The translations under genes were made by a program, and so were the position numbers. The notes beneath the pieces were generated by a model. It was not told where the DNA came from. It worked only from the letters and a program-made list of their open reading frames with translations, and searched no databases. Positions 61,573 to 64,000 of a stretch of DNA of 64,000 nt are shown piece after piece (position 1 is the stretch's first letter; every line of letters starts with the position of its first letter). The DNA comes from CAVTWJ01 sp964525605 (GTDB taxonomy: Bacteria; Oederibacteriota; Muellerivitia; Muellerivitales; Muellerivitaceae): positions 78,813-142,812 of the forward strand of contig CAZGKT010000006.1 of NCBI GenBank assembly GCA_964525605.1, written 5' to 3'.

Positions 61573-61701
61573 CCAACACAAAGCCACAAAGTCACTAAGG
61601 AAAGCCTAACAACTACTTGATCTGTTTTTTGCACTACAACAGCAACTAAAATCATCCCCTAAATAAAAGGTTTTCTTAGTGGCTTTGTGCCTTCGTGTTG
61701 G
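61573..61701. repeat. Inverted pair of CACAAAG-type repeats
   Basis: CCAACACAAAGCCACAAAGT then CACTAAGGAAA (61573-61604) and the inverted TTTCTTAGTGGCTTTGTGCC then TTCGTGTTGG (61672-61701) lie between pgi and the secreted-protein gene. This is a diverged sister of the CCAAG repeat family. Confidence 0.75.
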
Positions 61702-61716
61702 AAGTGGGTGTTCTCT

Positions 61717-63027
61717 TTAGACGCCCTTGGCTTTTAATTGGGCCGCCAATTCCTCATAGCCCTTTTTGCCCAGCAGGGCGAACATGTTCTTCTTATAAGC
61801 TTCCACCCCCGGCTGGTCGAAGGGGTTGACGCCCAACAGGGTGCCCGAGATGCCGCAGGCCATTTCGTAGAAATAAAAGAGATATCCCAGGTTGTACTCG
61901 TTGATGGAGTCCAGGGTCAGCCGGATGACCGGCAGGCCCCCGTCCTTGTGGGCCACGGCGGTTCCCCGCATGGCCTGTTCGTTGACCCAGGAAAGCTTCT
62001 TACCGGCCAGGAAATTCAACCCTTCCCGGTCGTCCTTATCCTTGGGGATCACGACTTCCTGCTGTTCCTTCGCCACCCAGAGGATGGTTTCCATCAGTTC
62101 CCGGCGCCCTTCCTGCAGGTACTGGCCCATGCTGTGAAGGTCGGTGGTCAAATCCACGCTGGCGGGGAAGATGCCCTTCCCTTCTTTGCCTTCCGATTCG
62201 CCGTAAAGCTGTTTCCACCACTCCCCGACGTAATGCAGTTCGGGGCGGAAGTTGGCCAAGACCTCGACGGTCTTGCCCTTTTGGTAGAGGAGGAACCGGG
62301 CCGCCGCGTAGAGGGCGGCTGGGTTTTTGGAAACGTCGGCGGACCGGCAATCCTTGGACGCCGCCACGGCGCCCTGGAGAAGCTTGGAAATGTCGAACCC
62401 GGCGATGGCGATCGGCAACAACCCCACGGGGGTGAGGACGGAATAACGGCCCCCCACGTCGTCGGGAATCACGAAGGTCGCGTAGCCTTCCTGGTCGGCC
62501 ATGCCCTTGAGGGCGCCCTTGGCCTGGTCGGTGACGGCCACGATGCGCTTGCGGGCCTTTTTGGAGCCCACTTTATTCTCGACCCAGGTCTTCAAGATGC
62601 GGAAGGCCACGGCCGGTTCGGTGGTGGTGCCCGACTTGGAAACGACGCAGATGCCCGTTTTTTTGGGGCTTATGGTTTCGAGCAGTTTGGAAAAGGCCGT
62701 GGGAGAGAGATGGTGCCCGGCGTAGTGGATTTTTTCGGACCCGCCCAGCGCCTCGATCGTGGCCTTGGTGCCCAGGTAGGAGCCGCCGATGCCGACACAA
62801 ACCACACTTTCCAGTTCCTCGAAGACCTTGGCGGCCTTCTTGATGGAGGCCACTTGTTTCTGGGCGTCGCTGGGCAGGGTGATCCAGCCTAAAAAGTCGG
62901 ACCCCCGGCCGGTCTTGTTGAGAAGCGAATCGAGCGCGGTTTTGACCTGGGGCGCCAGGGCGGTGATTTGGGATTCGGGGACGACATCGTGGATATAGGA
63001 AAAGTCCAAATGAAGGGGCTGAGGCAT
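61717..63027 (-). CDS. pgi: Glucose-6-phosphate isomerase
   Basis: A 436-residue isomerase interconverting glucose-6-phosphate and fructose-6-phosphate. Family signatures: VCVGIGGSYLGTKATIEAL (~74-92), VVSKSGTTTEP (phosphate-binding SGTT, ~127-137), VGGRYSVLTPVGLLP, DLHSMGQYLQEG (~288-299), and the C-terminal GVNPFDQPGVEAYKKNM with catalytic Gln/Lys. Catalytic Glu is expected in HYVGEWWKQL, with EWWKQLYGESEGK as the usual short-form motif. Length is that of the short (Bacillus/Thermotoga) type, not the ~550-residue enterobacterial one. Single gene with GGAG upstream of ATG 63027; no glycolytic neighbours. Confidence 0.97.
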   Translation of the reverse strand: MPQPLHLDFSYIHDVVPESQITALAPQVKTALDSLLNKTGRGSDFLGWITLPSDAQKQVASIKKAAKVFEELESVVCVGIGGSYLGTKATIEALGGSEKIHYAGHHLSPTAFSKLLETISPKKTGICVVSKSGTTTEPAVAFRILKTWVENKVGSKKARKRIVAVTDQAKGALKGMADQEGYATFVIPDDVGGRYSVLTPVGLLPIAIAGFDISKLLQGAVAASKDCRSADVSKNPAALYAAARFLLYQKGKTVEVLANFRPELHYVGEWWKQLYGESEGKEGKGIFPASVDLTTDLHSMGQYLQEGRRELMETILWVAKEQQEVVIPKDKDDREGLNFLAGKKLSWVNEQAMRGTAVAHKDGGLPVIRLTLDSINEYNLGYLFYFYEMACGISGTLLGVNPFDQPGVEAYKKNMFALLGKKGYEELAAQLKAKGV

Positions 63028-63122
63028 GGGGAGGCTCCTTAGGTTGGGTAGGAAACAGCCCTGATTTAATCGCCTTCGGAGGATACTTTCAAGGGAACTT
63101 TTTGGAAACCTAAGGCCAACAC

Positions 63123-63166
63123 ATGCCGACCTTCCATAAAGCTTTTAAAGTGGTCGGTATAGTCCG
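63123..63166. repeat. Left copy of a ~45-bp inverted repeat pair
   Basis: ATGCCGACCTTCCATAAAGC to GGTCGGTATAGTCCGG. The reverse complement of 63846-63890 reads ATGCCGACCTTCAATGAACC to GGTCGGTATAGTACCG. Each copy can itself fold (GCCGACC with GGTCGGT). Confidence 0.7.
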
Positions 63167-63257
63167 GGTTTCCTTTGTTCCCTCGGAACAAAGGGGGACA
63201 AAGCCAAAAAGCCACAATGGTATTAAAGGTTTAAAACCCGGATAAATTCCGCTTTTC

Positions 63258-63283
63258 TTCGTGTCTGAGTGCCTTTGTGTTGG
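63258..63283. repeat. CACAAAG-type repeat copy
   Basis: CTTCGTGTCTGAGTGCCTTT followed by GTGTTGG, similar to the right member of the pair at 61672-61701. Confidence 0.6.
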
Positions 63284-63310
63284 ATTTTGATTTGCCGTTA
63301 CGGTTTTGGG

Positions 63311-63637
63311 TTAACTCGCGCTTTTGCGGCGGTCTCCGCCGGCGGGGTGGGGCCCTACCGTCTTACGGCGGTCCTTCGAATAGAGGGTGAGCTTGCCGTT
63401 CAACTGGCGGTAAATTCCCAGGCTCTTCGCGTCCCAAAAAAGGCCGTTGCCGAGGTCTTTCATTCCGGCGGGAGCCCCGCCGGCGGTTTTACGCCGGTCA
63501 ACCGAAACGGGTTTGTTCACGCGCCGACGGTCATGCTGAACATGAACGTAACGTTCCCCCGTTTTTTTCAGGATGGCCTTCGTGGCCGGGTCGAAAAAGA
63601 AATTCCCCGTCAATTTGATGTAATCGGATGCGGCCAT
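63311..63637 (-). CDS. Small basic protein of unknown function
   Basis: A 108-residue protein starting at ATG 63637 with AAGGGGAACG upstream: YIKLTGNFFFDPATKAILKKTGERYVHVQHDRRRV, a middle KTAGGAPAGMKDLGNGLFWDAKSLGIY, and a C-terminal YSKDRRKTVG...GGDRRK. Three DRR(K/R) motifs are spaced through the chain. Basic and soluble; might bind nucleic acid or carry a PilZ-like surface, but no family is recognised. It is flanked by an inverted repeat pair (63123-63166 and 63846-63890) and interspersed repeats. Confidence 0.65.
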   Translation of the reverse strand: MAASDYIKLTGNFFFDPATKAILKKTGERYVHVQHDRRRVNKPVSVDRRKTAGGAPAGMKDLGNGLFWDAKSLGIYRQLNGKLTLYSKDRRKTVGPHPAGGDRRKSAS

Positions 63638-63723
63638 GGCGTTCCCCTTTTGTTTGCTCGTTGGAATGGGGCAGAAGAATACCATGAATTACAAAAAACA
63701 TACTTAGAACCCTCAAAAATAAT

Positions 63724-63914
63724 TTCACCGCCAAGACGCCAAGTCCGCCAAGAACTACAAGGGATAAAAACCAGAAAAAGTTAAAAAATCTTTATTTTGT
63801 TTTGGTTTTCTTGTGCCGATTCACAATAAAAATCAATACGAATATCGGTACTATACCGACCTCTATAAACGGTTCATTGAAGGTCGGCATGGCGTCCTTG
63901 GCGTCTTGGCGGTT
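63724..63914. repeat. Inverted pair of CCAAG-type repeats
   Basis: TTCACCGCCAAGACGCCAAG plus TCCGCCAAG (63724-63752) matches 60381-60409, and GGCGTCCTTGGCGTCTTGGC plus GGTT (63891-63914) is the inverted partner. The spacer includes the right copy of the 45-bp inverted repeat at 63846-63890. Confidence 0.78.
63846..63890. repeat. Right copy of a ~45-bp inverted repeat pair
   Basis: Reverse complement of 63123-63166 with roughly three quarters identity and conserved ends; lies upstream of the small basic protein gene and could include its promoter (TATAGT in minus orientation). Confidence 0.65.
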
Positions 63915-63974
63915 AAAGCTTAGGGTTTTTCTTGGGTTAAAACCCGTTTGCTTTGGCCTGCTATTATTGGGGTT

Positions 63975-64000
63975 ATGAAAGCCTTTTTACGGAAAGCCAG
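63975..64000 (+). CDS. Start of a gene cut by the window end (tentative)
   Basis: ATG 63975 opens a frame (MKAFLRKA) that runs to the end of the window, with GGGG five bases upstream. Only eight codons are visible, so neither the product nor even its reality can be judged. Confidence 0.3.

Overview
The window looks like a chromosomal stretch of an uncultured, GC-moderate Gram-negative (diderm) bacterium. It encodes many predicted outer-membrane beta-barrels, a secretin, lipobox lipoproteins, and secreted proteins with long Pro-Thr linkers, the last of which is common in several candidate phyla. I cannot assign a phylum from sequence alone. No rRNA, tRNA, CRISPR array, complete IS element or phage gene was seen. 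Metabolic anchors are an adenosylcobalamin-dependent ribonucleotide reductase (57124-59895, minus) and a short-type glucose-6-phosphate isomerase (61717-63027, minus).

Layout. 1-6800: a cut-off membrane protein with C-terminal TPR, a YfhO-like membrane protein, a fluoride-export unit (riboswitch with overlapping terminator, crcB, DUF190), a class I glutamine amidotransferase, a ParB-like-fold protein and a secreted protein. 6876-15214 (minus): a surface/envelope cluster made of a FecR-domain repeat protein, a beta-barrel, an NHL/Pro-Thr lipoprotein and a five-repeat lipoprotein. 15738-23968: an NmrA-like reductase, an OMP/cupredoxin/adenylate cyclase operon, a hemerythrin-like protein, a PPC-domain protein and a second cyclase. 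24128-34373: two paralogous NHL lipoproteins bracketing a tandem TPR pair and a secretin, then a barrel and a TolB-like lipoprotein. 34736-39076: DUF3052, then a DUF898/M48 peptidase/Sel1-repeat operon whose last gene has an in-frame TGA. 39107-44207: a small zinc-ribbon membrane protein, two envelope proteins (one an ice-binding-domain lipoprotein), a DUF4143 ATPase and a barrel.

44246-57120 is a plastic region and the most unusual part. It opens with a truncated gene, four tandem ~115-bp units whose hairpin arms change sequence but stay self-complementary, and an array with an ~11-bp period. An epimerase-like gene follows. Its 3' end is present again as decayed fragments at 49906 and 51061, on either side of an unrelated gene, and a third gene's 3' end recurs at 49865. 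The 3' end plus terminator of the ribonucleotide reductase gene is likewise duplicated (55721-56036), with a decaying DUF2283/DUF4258 toxin-antitoxin pair and an orphan DUF433 antitoxin between the copies. Intergenic spacers of the region share a short AAAATGG-plus-hairpin element. Together this suggests repeated insertion next to gene 3' ends, leaving long direct repeats; that reading is inference.

Two small regulatory themes recur: near-identical AAAGAACC...GGTTCTTT terminators after envelope genes, and inverted pairs of the CCAAGACGCCAAG-type interspersed repeat, mainly in 60-64 kb.
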